Source of the DNA: Cerasicoccus maritimus
GTDB lineage: Bacteria > Verrucomicrobiota > Verrucomicrobiia > Opitutales > Cerasicoccaceae
Reading direction: 5' to 3'
DNA length: 64,000 nucleotides
NCBI GenBank assembly: GCA_031296935.1
Contig: JAVDPD010000007.1
Location: forward strand, 62,001 to 126,000
Under the pieces are notes generated by a model that saw nothing but the letters and a program-made list of their open reading frames with translations, searched no databases and had not been told where the DNA came from. This document shows, piece by piece, positions 17,593 through 27,060 of this stretch. A program made the translations under genes and the position numbers. The stretch's first letter is position 1. Each line of letters begins with the position of its first letter.

Positions 17593-18429
17593 CTAGCTTT
17601 TTTGTTTTTGCTCAGCTCTTACCATTCGGCTGATCTCATTGAAATAGCTGGCCTTGAGCAAAGCCCATTGGACGCCGCGTTTGCCGTCACGCCAGCCACC
17701 CATACCGAAGAGGCAGCCAAAGAAAAATACGGGGCCCAGCAGTGGAGTGCCCATTAGTCGGTATTTGATTTTCTGGAAAGTGCTCCACTTACTTTGCAAC
17801 GCAGAGTTGTCTTTGATCGCTAAGTAGCGATGAGCTTCCCAAGCGGCATAATCTGCATGTTTCTTTTTCCAATGGTCGAGTCCCCGTAGGTCACGATGAT
17901 CAATTTTTGCTTCTATTTCGCCGGTGGTTCCATCGAGCACTGGATGCTCGTGAATCTCCATGTCGAGTTGGCTCCAGCGATCTTCATCGATACGTTCATA
18001 TTCGCCTGCGCCCACTCGAAACAGCGCGAGTTTCTTCAGTGGATAGCCACCCTCGAGCGGCCTGCCTTCAAAGTAGATTGTGTAGTTCAGCCAGAAGCCG
18101 ACGTGCTCGGTGTTAGCGAGCGCTGCGCGAACCTCGGCCTTGAAGTCATCGGTAAGCCATTCATCGGCGTCGAGGAAGAGCACCCACTCGGTTGTCGGCG
18201 TGTGATTGCGCAGCAGCCAATTGCGCTTTTTGGGAAACTTGCCGTCCCATTCGAAATTGATGACTTCAGCGCCATGTTCTTTCGCGATGGCTACGGTGCG
18301 GTCTGTGCTATTGGAATCGACGACAATACTTTGCATCGCAAAGTCTTTACCTAATGCCTTGAGTGCTTCGCCAAGGTTGCGCTCTTCATTGCGCACCGGC
18401 AGCACGACTGTCAGGTCTAGCGGGCTCAT
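17593..18429 (-). CDS. Family 2 glycosyltransferase (WaaE/KdtX-like), last gene of the polysaccharide operon
   Basis: 278 residues. GT-A fold with VVLPVRNEERNL at the start, SIVVDSNSTDRT and the metal-binding LFLDADEWL (residues about 105-113). The late KKKHADYAAWEAHRYLA segment and the C-terminal half-membrane helix (LLGPVFFFGCLFGMGG) are typical of the WaaE/KdtX group that adds sugars to LPS-core-like acceptors. Overlaps the next upstream gene by the four bases ATGA. Presumably cytoplasmic face of the inner membrane. Confidence 0.85.
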   Translation of the reverse strand: MSPLDLTVVLPVRNEERNLGEALKALGKDFAMQSIVVDSNSTDRTVAIAKEHGAEVINFEWDGKFPKKRNWLLRNHTPTTEWVLFLDADEWLTDDFKAEVRAALANTEHVGFWLNYTIYFEGRPLEGGYPLKKLALFRVGAGEYERIDEDRWSQLDMEIHEHPVLDGTTGEIEAKIDHRDLRGLDHWKKKHADYAAWEAHRYLAIKDNSALQSKWSTFQKIKYRLMGTPLLGPVFFFGCLFGMGGWRDGKRGVQWALLKASYFNEISRMVRAEQKQKS

Positions 18430-19577
18430 GGTGTGATGATGCCGATGAGTTCGTCAATCGAACGCTCAAGCTCGAAGCGAGACTCGAAGGATCTTTTTGC
18501 TGCAAGGCGCATAGCTTGCTTTTTCTCGACAGGTATATCCAGAAATGAAGCGAGCAATTGCTTGGTTCCGGCTAAGTTATCGTGAGCCACGAAGCCAGCG
18601 CCATCGCTATCGATTTCTCTCCAGATGTTTACCTTGTTGCTAACCAAGACTGGTGTGCCCATCGCCAAAGATTCAGCGACGACGATACCGAAGTTTTCCT
18701 GATGTGATGGCAGGATCAATGCGTCGGCGTTTGCGAGAGCGGCCCATTTATCATTGCCCGATAGCATGCCGATAAAGTGAATTTGCGGGTCGTCGGCTGC
18801 TTGCTTCTTGATCTCTTTGGCAAAAGTGGGATCTTGCTCCGGGCCAGCAATGACCAAGTCGGGTAGTTGGCAGCCGCTTGCTTTTAAATCTCGATAAGCT
18901 GAAATAAGTAAATCGAGGCCCTTCTTGATGTGTAGGCGTCCAAGGAAGAGTAAATAGGGGCCCGTTAACTTTGCAGGGCAAAGTTTCGACCAGATCGTCT
19001 TGATGTCTTCTTCGGAAATTGCTGGCGCCAGCGTCCCATAGCTGACGACTTGCTCGTTAGCGCGATAGAGCCAGAAGGATTCGCGAGCCAGGAGTTTCTC
19101 TTCTTCGGAGGTGAAGAGAACTGCCCTTGCATCACGCAGAACACGATACTCTCCCCAAGGCCAGTAGAGCCATTTCTTAAGGTGTTTGAGGGGGTAGGCA
19201 CGCTTGAACCACGGGTCGAGCATGCCGTGGGTGAAAACGAAGTAGGGAGGCGCTTCTTTGCCCAAGCATCGGGTTGCGCGCCATGTTGCGAAGCCATGAT
19301 ACTGCCATGTGCCGTGGATGATGACGGTATCGAAGTGCTTCAAATTTTCTGAGAGCCAGCGATCTAAGTTTGGGCAATAGCCAAAGCTGCTTTTACCGGG
19401 GCCGATTGGAATGAAGTCACCCGGGATCTTGTAATCTCGTGCTTTAGCTGGATCATCCAAGCTGACAAGCGTGACTTCATGCCCGCGTTCGATGAAGAGG
19501 CGGGTGGATAGAGTGATGCCCATGATCGGCCCGCCACCTTGTGGATTTGCCGAATGTATGAGTCGCAATATCTTCAT
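18426..19577 (-). CDS. Family 4 glycosyltransferase
   Basis: 383 residues, GT-B fold. N-terminal acceptor domain starts MKILRLIHSANPQGGGPIMG. The C-terminal nucleotide-sugar domain has YLLFLGRLHIKKGLDLLISA and ALILPSHQENFGIVVAESLA, giving the E-x7-E motif of retaining GT4 enzymes. Joined to both neighbours by 4-bp ATGA overlaps, so translation is probably coupled. Sugar specificity cannot be read. Confidence 0.87.
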   Translation of the reverse strand: MKILRLIHSANPQGGGPIMGITLSTRLFIERGHEVTLVSLDDPAKARDYKIPGDFIPIGPGKSSFGYCPNLDRWLSENLKHFDTVIIHGTWQYHGFATWRATRCLGKEAPPYFVFTHGMLDPWFKRAYPLKHLKKWLYWPWGEYRVLRDARAVLFTSEEEKLLARESFWLYRANEQVVSYGTLAPAISEEDIKTIWSKLCPAKLTGPYLLFLGRLHIKKGLDLLISAYRDLKASGCQLPDLVIAGPEQDPTFAKEIKKQAADDPQIHFIGMLSGNDKWAALANADALILPSHQENFGIVVAESLAMGTPVLVSNKVNIWREIDSDGAGFVAHDNLAGTKQLLASFLDIPVEKKQAMRLAAKRSFESRFELERSIDELIGIITP

Positions 19578-20719
19578 GCGGCATGGGAGCGAACTGCTTG
19601 TTCGTAAAGCGAAATGTAGGCATCAATCATCGCCTTTGGCTTGAAGCGTTCTGCATTTTTAAGCCCATCGAGACTTAGTTTCCTTAGCCGACTGGAATCG
19701 TTTAATAGTCCAACTAGGTGCTGTGCAGAATCAGAGGTGTTGAGGGGATCGATGAAAAGCGCAGATTTACAATTGGAGCGTAGAGGTTCGATGTTGGAAA
19801 CAACTACTGGGCAACCACAGGCCTGTGCCTCGAGTGGAGGCCAGCCGAATCCCTCGGCTAGCGACGGGAAAAGAAAACAAGTTGCTTTGCAATACAAAGC
19901 TTGAAGGACCGAGTTAGAAGGCCGTTCCAAGATTGATATGCGGTCTTCGAGCCCAACCATTGCATGGCGAAGCTCCTCGTTTACTGGTTGTCCAGCAAGC
20001 ACCAGGCCGATGTCTGAAACAGAGCCGAAAGCCTTCTTGGCTATCTCGATAACGCCAATACGGTTTTTATACCAACTGTTGTTGCCAACATGCAGAATGA
20101 ACTTTCGCGGCATGGGCTCACCGGAAATCGTTACAAGCTCTGCGCCTGAAATAATCTTGTCTGCTTGCTCAGGGGGAAGAGGTTCATATGGATATGGTAG
20201 GCCCGAGAGGATGACATTGGTACGACTTTTGGTTTCGGGTGCGAGTGTGTTGAGGTCATCTCGAGTGGCGTGTGAGACGCAGGCAATTGAGGGCGATTTT
20301 ATTAGGTGGTTGAAGATCCACTTTTGCTGGAGTGCGCCGATGGCAGATTTTGACTGACCGGCAATTTTCCCCAGCCATGTTTTAATCGCGAAGAGATCGT
20401 GACAGGTGACGATTGTCTTCGGTCCTTTTATATGCGGTAGGTAAACTGCGTTGGCGTGGTCGCAAATGTGAACAATATCCGGGCTCGAATTCTTAATGAC
20501 GCGTTTTAGGTTTCGAGGTCCAATGATGTATTTATCGTAATAACCTAGCCACTTGCCAATCCCCTGATGAGTGTTGCGACCCTTACCAAAATTTACTCGT
20601 GGTTGGAACATGGTAACCTCATGCCCAGTCTGTTCCAAACCAGCTTTCATCATTCCAGCAAAGCCCAGCATACTGAATTGATTGTCTTGCTCGTAGTTTG
20701 CTAGCAGGAGAATCTTCAT
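19574..20719 (-). CDS. Family 4 glycosyltransferase
   Basis: 381 residues, GT-B. N-terminus MKILLLANYEQDNQFSMLGF; C-terminal HVGNNSWYKNRIGVIEIAKK, then CFLFPSLAEGFGWPPLEAQA with the E-x7-E pair, and CGCPVVVSNIEPLRS. The WYKNR form of the nucleotide-binding loop is shared with mannosyltransferase-like members. ATGA overlap on both sides. Confidence 0.87.
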   Translation of the reverse strand: MKILLLANYEQDNQFSMLGFAGMMKAGLEQTGHEVTMFQPRVNFGKGRNTHQGIGKWLGYYDKYIIGPRNLKRVIKNSSPDIVHICDHANAVYLPHIKGPKTIVTCHDLFAIKTWLGKIAGQSKSAIGALQQKWIFNHLIKSPSIACVSHATRDDLNTLAPETKSRTNVILSGLPYPYEPLPPEQADKIISGAELVTISGEPMPRKFILHVGNNSWYKNRIGVIEIAKKAFGSVSDIGLVLAGQPVNEELRHAMVGLEDRISILERPSNSVLQALYCKATCFLFPSLAEGFGWPPLEAQACGCPVVVSNIEPLRSNCKSALFIDPLNTSDSAQHLVGLLNDSSRLRKLSLDGLKNAERFKPKAMIDAYISLYEQAVRSHAA

Positions 20720-21945
20720 GCGCGACTGACTGCGGACACGATGCCGGATCGATAGTTAGCCCAAGTGACAGACGCTGCTTTGAGTGGTGCTGCGGCCTGC
20801 ATCGATTTGAGTAAGTCGCGGTCATGGTGCAGGATTTCCAGCTTTTCGGCGATGACTTGTGGGGAACGGATCGGGACAAGGAATCCGGCCTTGCCGTCTT
20901 CGACTAAATCCTGGGCGCCCGCGTTCGCAGTGACGATTATTGGTAGACCGCAAGAGAGTGCCTCTTGTTGAACCAAAGCTCGTCCTTCAACTAGCGAAGG
21001 CAGGGCAAAAATATCGCAGCTTTGCATGAGCTTAAGAACCTCAGTATGTGGTCGAGGCGCATGATGGATAAATCCAGGACATTGCTCATGGTAAAATGAA
21101 ATTGGTGCCACTGGACTGCCGAGAACATGCAGTTCAAACTTCTCAGGACTGAGCATTTGCATTGCCGCCATGAGATCGCCCAAGCCTTTACGCTGAGTCA
21201 TGGAACCCGCGAATAGCACGCGTAGCTTCCCATTGTGCTGCTTTCGTGGCTGGGGAGCCGGAATGTTTTCGGGCGATCCGAAAGGAATGACATGCACAGG
21301 CTTCTCTAGGCGGACGGATTTAGGGATGGAATCCGCAACGAACTGGCTCGGGCATATAATGGAATCGGCAAGTGCAAGTTCTTCATCTTTTCGTTGGCGC
21401 TTTGCATCGGAGTCCATCGCACCAGTCATGGTTTGGCACCACGCAGGTAGGCGCTCGGATTCCTCTTCCAGAATCTGTCTGCTCAGTTGCCAGTGGGCAA
21501 TGGGTAAATCGTATATACAGCGAGCTCCTTTGGCCTTGGCTGCGGCAAAGCTTTGAAGAGCGCCATCTTCGTAGGCGTAAACTGAATCGAGTGCCTTTTG
21601 ACGTGCAATGTGACTCGCCACTTTCTGGTCGAAGTAGTGGTAGCAGGAATCGACGCATGCCCAGCCAGTCTCGTGTTGAATCAGTGATTGCATGCCTAGT
21701 CTTTGCGCGAGCAAGCGAACCATTTCGCGTGATGGATGTAGTGATAACACTGGCGACAGTTCGTTGGGGTATTCGCGCCGACTGATCTCGCTCATCCCCG
21801 GTAGTTTTGCGATTTGCTGGAAAAAATTTGTTCCGCAGGCTGCGATACTTAAATGCAGCGAGGTTAGTTGGCCAGCTGTATGCAGTGCGATGGCAGCTTC
21901 GCGCACAAAATTGTTACCCGTGGGGTGCGCTAGCACTACACTCAT
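20716..21945 (-). CDS. Family 4 glycosyltransferase
   Basis: 409 residues, GT-B. Starts MSVVLAHPTGNNFVREAAIA. C-terminal LRVLFAGSMTQRKGLGDLMA and IFALPSLVEGRALVQQEALS (E-x7-E-like with a Gln-Gln insertion), then CGLPIIVTANAGAQDLV. The ICPSQFVADSI segment marks the linker between domains. Overlaps both neighbours by ATGA. Confidence 0.87.
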   Translation of the reverse strand: MSVVLAHPTGNNFVREAAIALHTAGQLTSLHLSIAACGTNFFQQIAKLPGMSEISRREYPNELSPVLSLHPSREMVRLLAQRLGMQSLIQHETGWACVDSCYHYFDQKVASHIARQKALDSVYAYEDGALQSFAAAKAKGARCIYDLPIAHWQLSRQILEEESERLPAWCQTMTGAMDSDAKRQRKDEELALADSIICPSQFVADSIPKSVRLEKPVHVIPFGSPENIPAPQPRKQHNGKLRVLFAGSMTQRKGLGDLMAAMQMLSPEKFELHVLGSPVAPISFYHEQCPGFIHHAPRPHTEVLKLMQSCDIFALPSLVEGRALVQQEALSCGLPIIVTANAGAQDLVEDGKAGFLVPIRSPQVIAEKLEILHHDRDLLKSMQAAAPLKAASVTWANYRSGIVSAVSRA

Positions 21946-22979
21946 GCTTTGAGTAACTGTTGGTAGAGCTCGGGATAGATGCTCATTGGTTTTAGGTGAG
22001 TCTTGAGCGACTCGAATGCTCCGTGTGAGCGCTTTTCATATTCTGCTGATGGCATTGCTGCGGCTTTTTCGATAAGAGCTCGTAATTCGCTGACATTGCC
22101 TGGTGTACAGATAAGGGCATCGGCTCCCGCAGATTCAGCAAGCCCGCCATCGCGTGTTGCAATAACTGGAATACCATTTGCGCGTGCTTCGAGCGGAGTG
22201 AGGCCCATGTCTTCGCGAGTATTGGGCGGAGCAATCAGCCAACGTGCATGGCGTAGCGTTTTTTGCTTTTCTGCTTCACTGATGAAGCCTGCAAAATGAA
22301 TACTGCTTGGACCTTGAGCTGCGATGGCTTCGAGTTCCTGGCGCAAGGGGCCATCCCCGAGTATATGCAAGGGCCAATCCTGATGGGGGATGTCGGCTGC
22401 GCTGTAGGCTTGGATCAGCGTGTCGGCCCCTTTGTTTGGAATGAGTCTGGAAAGAAACACAAAACCGCGTCTTGTCTCGAATGGCGCGAAATTCTGTGTG
22501 AATTCCGATACAGTAGGGATCACCAGATCTCGAGGTGTCTGGTGGCGTGTCCAAGAGTCTTGGACAAAGTTTGAATTATAGATGCGAAGATCTGCTAACG
22601 CTGCGCCAAACTTCCAAGTGCAGGTGCGTAGGAAGCCCCGATCGTGCAAATGATTATGGATTGTTTGAACTAGCTTTGCACCGCAAAGTCTGCTTAGCAT
22701 CGCGACATCGGGCGATGCGTTTTGCATGTGCACTATGTCAGCAGATCGAATCTCGTGATAGAGTTCGCGTGAGCATTTTTGAACCACCGTATAGTTGAGT
22801 GGAGATTCGGTAAGAATTTGCTCTAGTCGGACATCAATTTTGTAGCCAGAAACGAGTTTAAAGCATAGCTTGACGGCGTAGGAATTGCATTGGTTCAAAT
22901 AGCGTCCTAGCTCTAGGACGAATGCTTCGATTCCGCCGTAAGCGCCCATCGTTGGAGAGACTATTAGCACACGTGTCAT
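21942..22979 (-). CDS. Family 4 glycosyltransferase
   Basis: 345 residues, GT-B. Starts MTRVLIVSPTMGAYGGIEAF with the Gly-Gly-x-Glu acceptor loop of GT4 enzymes. C-terminal RRGFVFLSRLIPNKGADTLI and WLIAPPNTREDMGLTPLEAR with the E-x7-E motif (E of RED and of LEA), then NGIPVIATRDGG. ATGA overlaps on both sides. Confidence 0.87.
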   Translation of the reverse strand: MTRVLIVSPTMGAYGGIEAFVLELGRYLNQCNSYAVKLCFKLVSGYKIDVRLEQILTESPLNYTVVQKCSRELYHEIRSADIVHMQNASPDVAMLSRLCGAKLVQTIHNHLHDRGFLRTCTWKFGAALADLRIYNSNFVQDSWTRHQTPRDLVIPTVSEFTQNFAPFETRRGFVFLSRLIPNKGADTLIQAYSAADIPHQDWPLHILGDGPLRQELEAIAAQGPSSIHFAGFISEAEKQKTLRHARWLIAPPNTREDMGLTPLEARANGIPVIATRDGGLAESAGADALICTPGNVSELRALIEKAAAMPSAEYEKRSHGAFESLKTHLKPMSIYPELYQQLLKA

Positions 22980-23815
22980 GCTTTAAAAATCGATTGGACG
23001 CGTCGGCAAGCGCGTTGGAATTCTTCGACCAAACTCATGTGTGGAGCTGGAGTTGTTTTTAGTAAGGCGGAGGGCTGTGTCGATGGGGCGGGGACTGACG
23101 CTTTACTGAGAAGCCCACGGTAGTCGGACGCGAAATGCCAACCTATTGTCGATGCGTCTACCTGGAGATCCGATGGAGGGAAGGCAATGGCGCGTGGCTC
23201 CCAATATTGTGGTGTGCTGGTTTGTGCGGCCATTAGGGCCCAGGCGGTTTGCTCGACGAGTGCTGGGAATACCAAGTGATTGTCATTGCTGAAAAAATAC
23301 TCCAGGCGCTCTAAGTCGATAATCTTTGGATCGATCAGTAAAAAGCCGGCATTGGCATGACTGATGAGCGGGCTGCCCTGTGTGCGTAATTTGAGCCGGG
23401 TAATGAGTTTGGGAGAATACGCACTTTGTTGGTCTCGCATGCAAACAAAGCTGTATTTTTCTGCGGCGTCAGTGATGCCATGAAAAGCTCTTAAGAAGAG
23501 CATATCTGTGTCGAGGAGTAGCTTGGGGGCATCGTCAATAAGCGGGATATCCAACAGCTTGCGGCACATGACGAAGCGGGTGCGAGCTTTTTGCAAATAA
23601 GGATAGGGCGTCAGCTGTGGTATGTCCTGAATGTGATGGATGTCACTGGTGGATAGGCTTAGTTGGTCGCAGAGAAGGTGAGTGTCTTTTTCAGTCAGGC
23701 TGCCATCGTCGAAAAGCTGAAGTTGGATATCGTCATCGCACATAGCTTGAAATGAGCCCAAGCAAAGCAAGGCTTGGGATACATCTCGATGGCATATTAG
23801 CGAATAGGCTTTCAT
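22976..23815 (-). CDS. GT-A-type nucleotide-diphospho-sugar transferase-like protein
   Basis: 279 residues from the ATG at 23815, chosen because it gives the same 4-bp ATGA overlap with the upstream gene seen through the operon; the longer frame (to 23875) would overlap by 64 bp. MKAYSLICHRDVSQALLCLG begins a GT8-like fold; KLLLDTDMLFLRAF carries a D-x-D metal site, and HANAGFLLIDPKIIDLERLE is the typical segment after it. Function as a glycosyltransferase is inferred from fold and context. Confidence 0.7.
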   Translation of the reverse strand: MKAYSLICHRDVSQALLCLGSFQAMCDDDIQLQLFDDGSLTEKDTHLLCDQLSLSTSDIHHIQDIPQLTPYPYLQKARTRFVMCRKLLDIPLIDDAPKLLLDTDMLFLRAFHGITDAAEKYSFVCMRDQQSAYSPKLITRLKLRTQGSPLISHANAGFLLIDPKIIDLERLEYFFSNDNHLVFPALVEQTAWALMAAQTSTPQYWEPRAIAFPPSDLQVDASTIGWHFASDYRGLLSKASVPAPSTQPSALLKTTPAPHMSLVEEFQRACRRVQSIFKA

Positions 23816-24963
23816 TGTATGCCAAGGGAGGTCCGCAACTTTTGCGCGACCAGCGGAAGTTGATCCTGAGGGCAATAGGTTAGCGGTGTTTTCAACCTCT
23901 CTGGTTGTAGATATCTATAGTCGATGACTTGCCCCTTGGCAAATTGGTTAGGGCACAAGCCCAACGTTTGCTTTTGAAGAAAGTGCCCGAGCATCGGCTT
24001 GCCGCGTTCGAGAATTGCCATGCTGGAGCCGCTCTTGCCGATGCCTTCGAGTGGGGTGGTGGCGATGCCAAAGTCAACGGCCTGAATTACGCGATCTACT
24101 TCGTCTTCTGACATCTCTCCGGCGCGGACAAATGAAAGATTGCTGTATGGTGATTTGGCTAGTGATTGCCAAGCTGCTTCACCGCGATCAATACGACCAA
24201 TGGAAACAATACAGCCTTGTCTGCCCGCACGCTCTAATTGTTGGTCCAAGAATTGTAAGAACGCTTGTGCTGGAAAGTCGGGTGCGATTCGTCCAAAAAT
24301 CAGAAAAATCAGCGCGTTGTCATTTTCGAGTGGGAGTATTTGGTCACGGACTGCTTTACATTCGGCGGCGCTCAAGGCGTGGCTACAAGGAATGTTGCCA
24401 AACAGTGGAAGCAGTTGGACGGGGAGAGTCGTTATCGTAGACAGCCTTTGCTGGTAGTCCGGATTGCTGGTTGAGATTGATGATGCATGGCGTAGGTATT
24501 TCCTCAGAATGCGACGCTGTAGTGCGCCTAGTAGGCGCTCCTTTATGCCGCTTTGCGTGCTGAGACCGCACCAAATCTCGTGACACATCCAATGGATTGG
24601 CAAACCGTTAAGCTCGTGGTAAAGCGCCTTTAGCAGTGAGTCTGCCAATCCCTTCGGGTGAAAGGAAAACGGTACGTATTGCAACACTACATGCTCAGGC
24701 TGCTCCCTTTGGATGAGCTTGGCTAACTGTTCCATCTTCTGCTTTAGCGATGCGCTATAGGGCAAGCGGATCGCAGGAACGTCGGCCTGGACTTCTTCCG
24801 CCGGCGTCTCGGCTTGTTTATCCGCCAGAGCGAGCATGGTCGTTTTTACCCCAGACAGATTCAACGCCTTCGCCAGGCGGCGGGTGTAGTCGCCTACGCC
24901 ATCGCGTCCGGGTTCCAATGAACCACATAGCATGAGAATGCTGGTTGTTGAATCAGACTTCAT
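23812..24963 (-). CDS. Glycosyltransferase, divergent GT4 type
   Basis: 383 residues. N-terminus ILMLCGSLEPGRDGVGDYTR shows the phosphate-gripping loop of GT-B enzymes. The C-terminal part has LIFLIFGRIAPDFPAQAFLQ and FGIATTPLEGIGKSGSSMAI, where the usual E-x7-E is replaced (EGIGKSGSSMAILE), so donor binding may differ. ATGA overlaps with both neighbours. Confidence 0.75.
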   Translation of the reverse strand: MKSDSTTSILMLCGSLEPGRDGVGDYTRRLAKALNLSGVKTTMLALADKQAETPAEEVQADVPAIRLPYSASLKQKMEQLAKLIQREQPEHVVLQYVPFSFHPKGLADSLLKALYHELNGLPIHWMCHEIWCGLSTQSGIKERLLGALQRRILRKYLRHASSISTSNPDYQQRLSTITTLPVQLLPLFGNIPCSHALSAAECKAVRDQILPLENDNALIFLIFGRIAPDFPAQAFLQFLDQQLERAGRQGCIVSIGRIDRGEAAWQSLAKSPYSNLSFVRAGEMSEDEVDRVIQAVDFGIATTPLEGIGKSGSSMAILERGKPMLGHFLQKQTLGLCPNQFAKGQVIDYRYLQPERLKTPLTYCPQDQLPLVAQKLRTSLGIQ

Positions 24964-25838
24964 CGCAGCAGCTTTGACCGTAAATAGGGGAGTAGTGCGA
25001 GAGAAGGTGAGCGCATGCCGAGCAGCAAATGTTTCAGTTGATCTCCAAACGACTTTTTTGATGGGTTTATTACTGGGAATTCAGTTTTAAATATTTCCCG
25101 CCAGCATTGCCTGCTCTCGGTTTGGCAGACATCGCTCAAAGTTTCGGACTTTGATTCAGGATGAAAACGATAGAAGCCAAGGAATTCATTGATCAGCAAA
25201 ACAGGATGCCGCGTGTAGATACGGCAGAAGAAATCGAGGTCGAGGGCAAAGCGCAGAGATTCATTGAAGCCGCCAATTTCCTCGAATACTTCGCGCCGCC
25301 AAAATGCGGTTTCAGAATTGATTGTGTATATGGTGTGCTGAGGGTTAAAGGGGGTGCAGGAAGTCCACCCAGCCACGTGGTCATGGGAGTCGATTAAAAT
25401 GCGATGCCCGTGCACGAGTCGGACCTCGGGATTCCGCTCGAAGGCTTCGACAATTTTTTGGATGGCTCCGGGGACCAGCAGGTCGTCACTGTTGAGAAAA
25501 GAAACATACTTACCACGCGCTTTGGATGCCCCTTCGTTGACAGCAGCCGCCTGTCCGTTGTCAGGGTGAGATCGTGAAAAGGCTAGTGCTGACTCATAAT
25601 GTTTAATTATTTCGCAGGAGCCATCCTTGCTGCCTCCGTCCAGCACCAAACATTCGATGGCAGGGTAGTCTTGGCATAGAACGGAACGAATTGCGGCTTC
25701 GAGGTATGCTGCTTGGTTAAAGCTGGGAATAATGACTGACACCTCTGGCTTGTCGTTCAGACGTTGTCCAACAGCGCAATTAAAGGGCCATGATTGCGAT
25801 GACTTAAGTGGCTGGATGTCAGTTAGCGGTGAAGTCAT
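24960..25838 (-). CDS. Family 2 glycosyltransferase
   Basis: 292 residues, GT-A. VSVIIPSFNQAAYLEAAIRS, then CLVLDGGSKDGSCEII, and the D-x-D-like GKYVSFLNSDDLLVPGAI (residues about 100-117); ETAFWRREVFEEIGGFNESL is the acceptor-side motif of this family. Start codon overlaps the end of the upstream gene by 20 bp, the longest overlap in the operon. Confidence 0.88.
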   Translation of the reverse strand: MTSPLTDIQPLKSSQSWPFNCAVGQRLNDKPEVSVIIPSFNQAAYLEAAIRSVLCQDYPAIECLVLDGGSKDGSCEIIKHYESALAFSRSHPDNGQAAAVNEGASKARGKYVSFLNSDDLLVPGAIQKIVEAFERNPEVRLVHGHRILIDSHDHVAGWTSCTPFNPQHTIYTINSETAFWRREVFEEIGGFNESLRFALDLDFFCRIYTRHPVLLINEFLGFYRFHPESKSETLSDVCQTESRQCWREIFKTEFPVINPSKKSFGDQLKHLLLGMRSPSLALLPYLRSKLLR

Positions 25839-27060
25839 TTATGGCCTTGGTATATTGGGCGAGTGTATGCTCGACATGGCGAGCAAGATCGAAGTTCGCG
25901 ACGGCGAATTCGCGTGCTTGCAGCGCGAGTGTATTGCGCTTGTTGGTTGGCAGCTTCAGAAATGATGCGATAGCAAGTTGGAAAGACTCGGGCGATAACT
26001 GCTCAGTGAGTAAGCCAGTTTGCCCGGGAATGACCATTTCCACTGCTCCGCCAACACGGTTCGCAATTACCGGTGTGCCGCAGGCTAACGCTTCTTGAAT
26101 GGTCAACGGCAAATTATCGCCACGTGATGCAAATAACAGCACGTCAGCCGCCTGATAGGCTTGTACTTTTGCTGTGTCGTCTGTTAAGCGTCCGAGCGCT
26201 GTGATTGTGATGTGTGGATTTAGTTTTTTACGGAGGTCACCACCGCCAAAGGTTAGGACTTGGAAGGTGTTTGGGTGTGAATTCGCGAGCATATTTAATG
26301 CTTCGCATAGGATGCCTTGTGGTTTGCGCGGGTCATCGAGATTTGCGCTAGTGAGTAGGAGCGTAATGCGATCACCTTTAAGGCCGAGCTTGGATTGTGC
26401 ATGCCGCCGATCTCCTGGGGTATAGCGTTGCGTATTTAGACCATAAGGTATTACTGCTTGTGGAAGAGAACTGGCGATGCTCGTACTGGCGCAGTCGGCT
26501 AACCAACGGCTTGGAGTTAATAAGTGTGCATGTGTTCGTTTAAGTGCCCAACGTTTGAGCCTCCATTCGAGAGCGGTGCCATCGTGGCGAAGGCCTGGGT
26601 AGACTCCAAGGTAGGGGCATTGGCCGCAGCCGACTTGCCAACGTTCACAGTCTTGGCTGAAAGCACAGTGACCGGTAAGCGCCCACATATCATGCAGAGT
26701 CCATACTATTGGCTTGTTGCGGCTGAGCCTTGGTAGCGCGAGAAAGTTGAAGTAGCTGGGGTGAAGGTTATGCAAATGAATAAGATCTGCTTGCTCGACG
26801 AATGGATGCTTGAGGAGTGCAAATGTTTGCCTACGACCAGCACCAAGTGTGAGAAATTGCTTCAGGGGCCATTCTAGGATTCGATCAATTGCGCCTTGTG
26901 GAATGACATCGTAGTCATTGGGGGCATCATTATTATGAAGGTCTTTGACGAGCCAATTTACATGATGTCCGGCTTCCTTCAGCCCTTCAACTAAGCGTTC
27001 TGCGGCGATGGTGGCTCCACCTCCTCCAGAGCGTGTGTGATTGATAAAGACGATCTTCAC
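25819..27060 (-). CDS. Family 4 glycosyltransferase
   Basis: 413 residues, GT-B. MKIVFINHTRSGGGGATIAA at the start, then WTLHDMWALTGHCAFSQDCE with a Cys-rich stretch (CERWQVGCGQCPYLGVYP) typical of GT4 enzymes that act in capsule or colanic-acid-like clusters. C-terminal VLLFASRGDNLPLTIQEALA, CGTPVIANRVGGAVEMV. The D-N substitution in the E-x7-E block is common in this subgroup. Confidence 0.87.
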   Translation of the reverse strand: MKIVFINHTRSGGGGATIAAERLVEGLKEAGHHVNWLVKDLHNNDAPNDYDVIPQGAIDRILEWPLKQFLTLGAGRRQTFALLKHPFVEQADLIHLHNLHPSYFNFLALPRLSRNKPIVWTLHDMWALTGHCAFSQDCERWQVGCGQCPYLGVYPGLRHDGTALEWRLKRWALKRTHAHLLTPSRWLADCASTSIASSLPQAVIPYGLNTQRYTPGDRRHAQSKLGLKGDRITLLLTSANLDDPRKPQGILCEALNMLANSHPNTFQVLTFGGGDLRKKLNPHITITALGRLTDDTAKVQAYQAADVLLFASRGDNLPLTIQEALACGTPVIANRVGGAVEMVIPGQTGLLTEQLSPESFQLAIASFLKLPTNKRNTLALQAREFAVANFDLARHVEHTLAQYTKAINDFTAN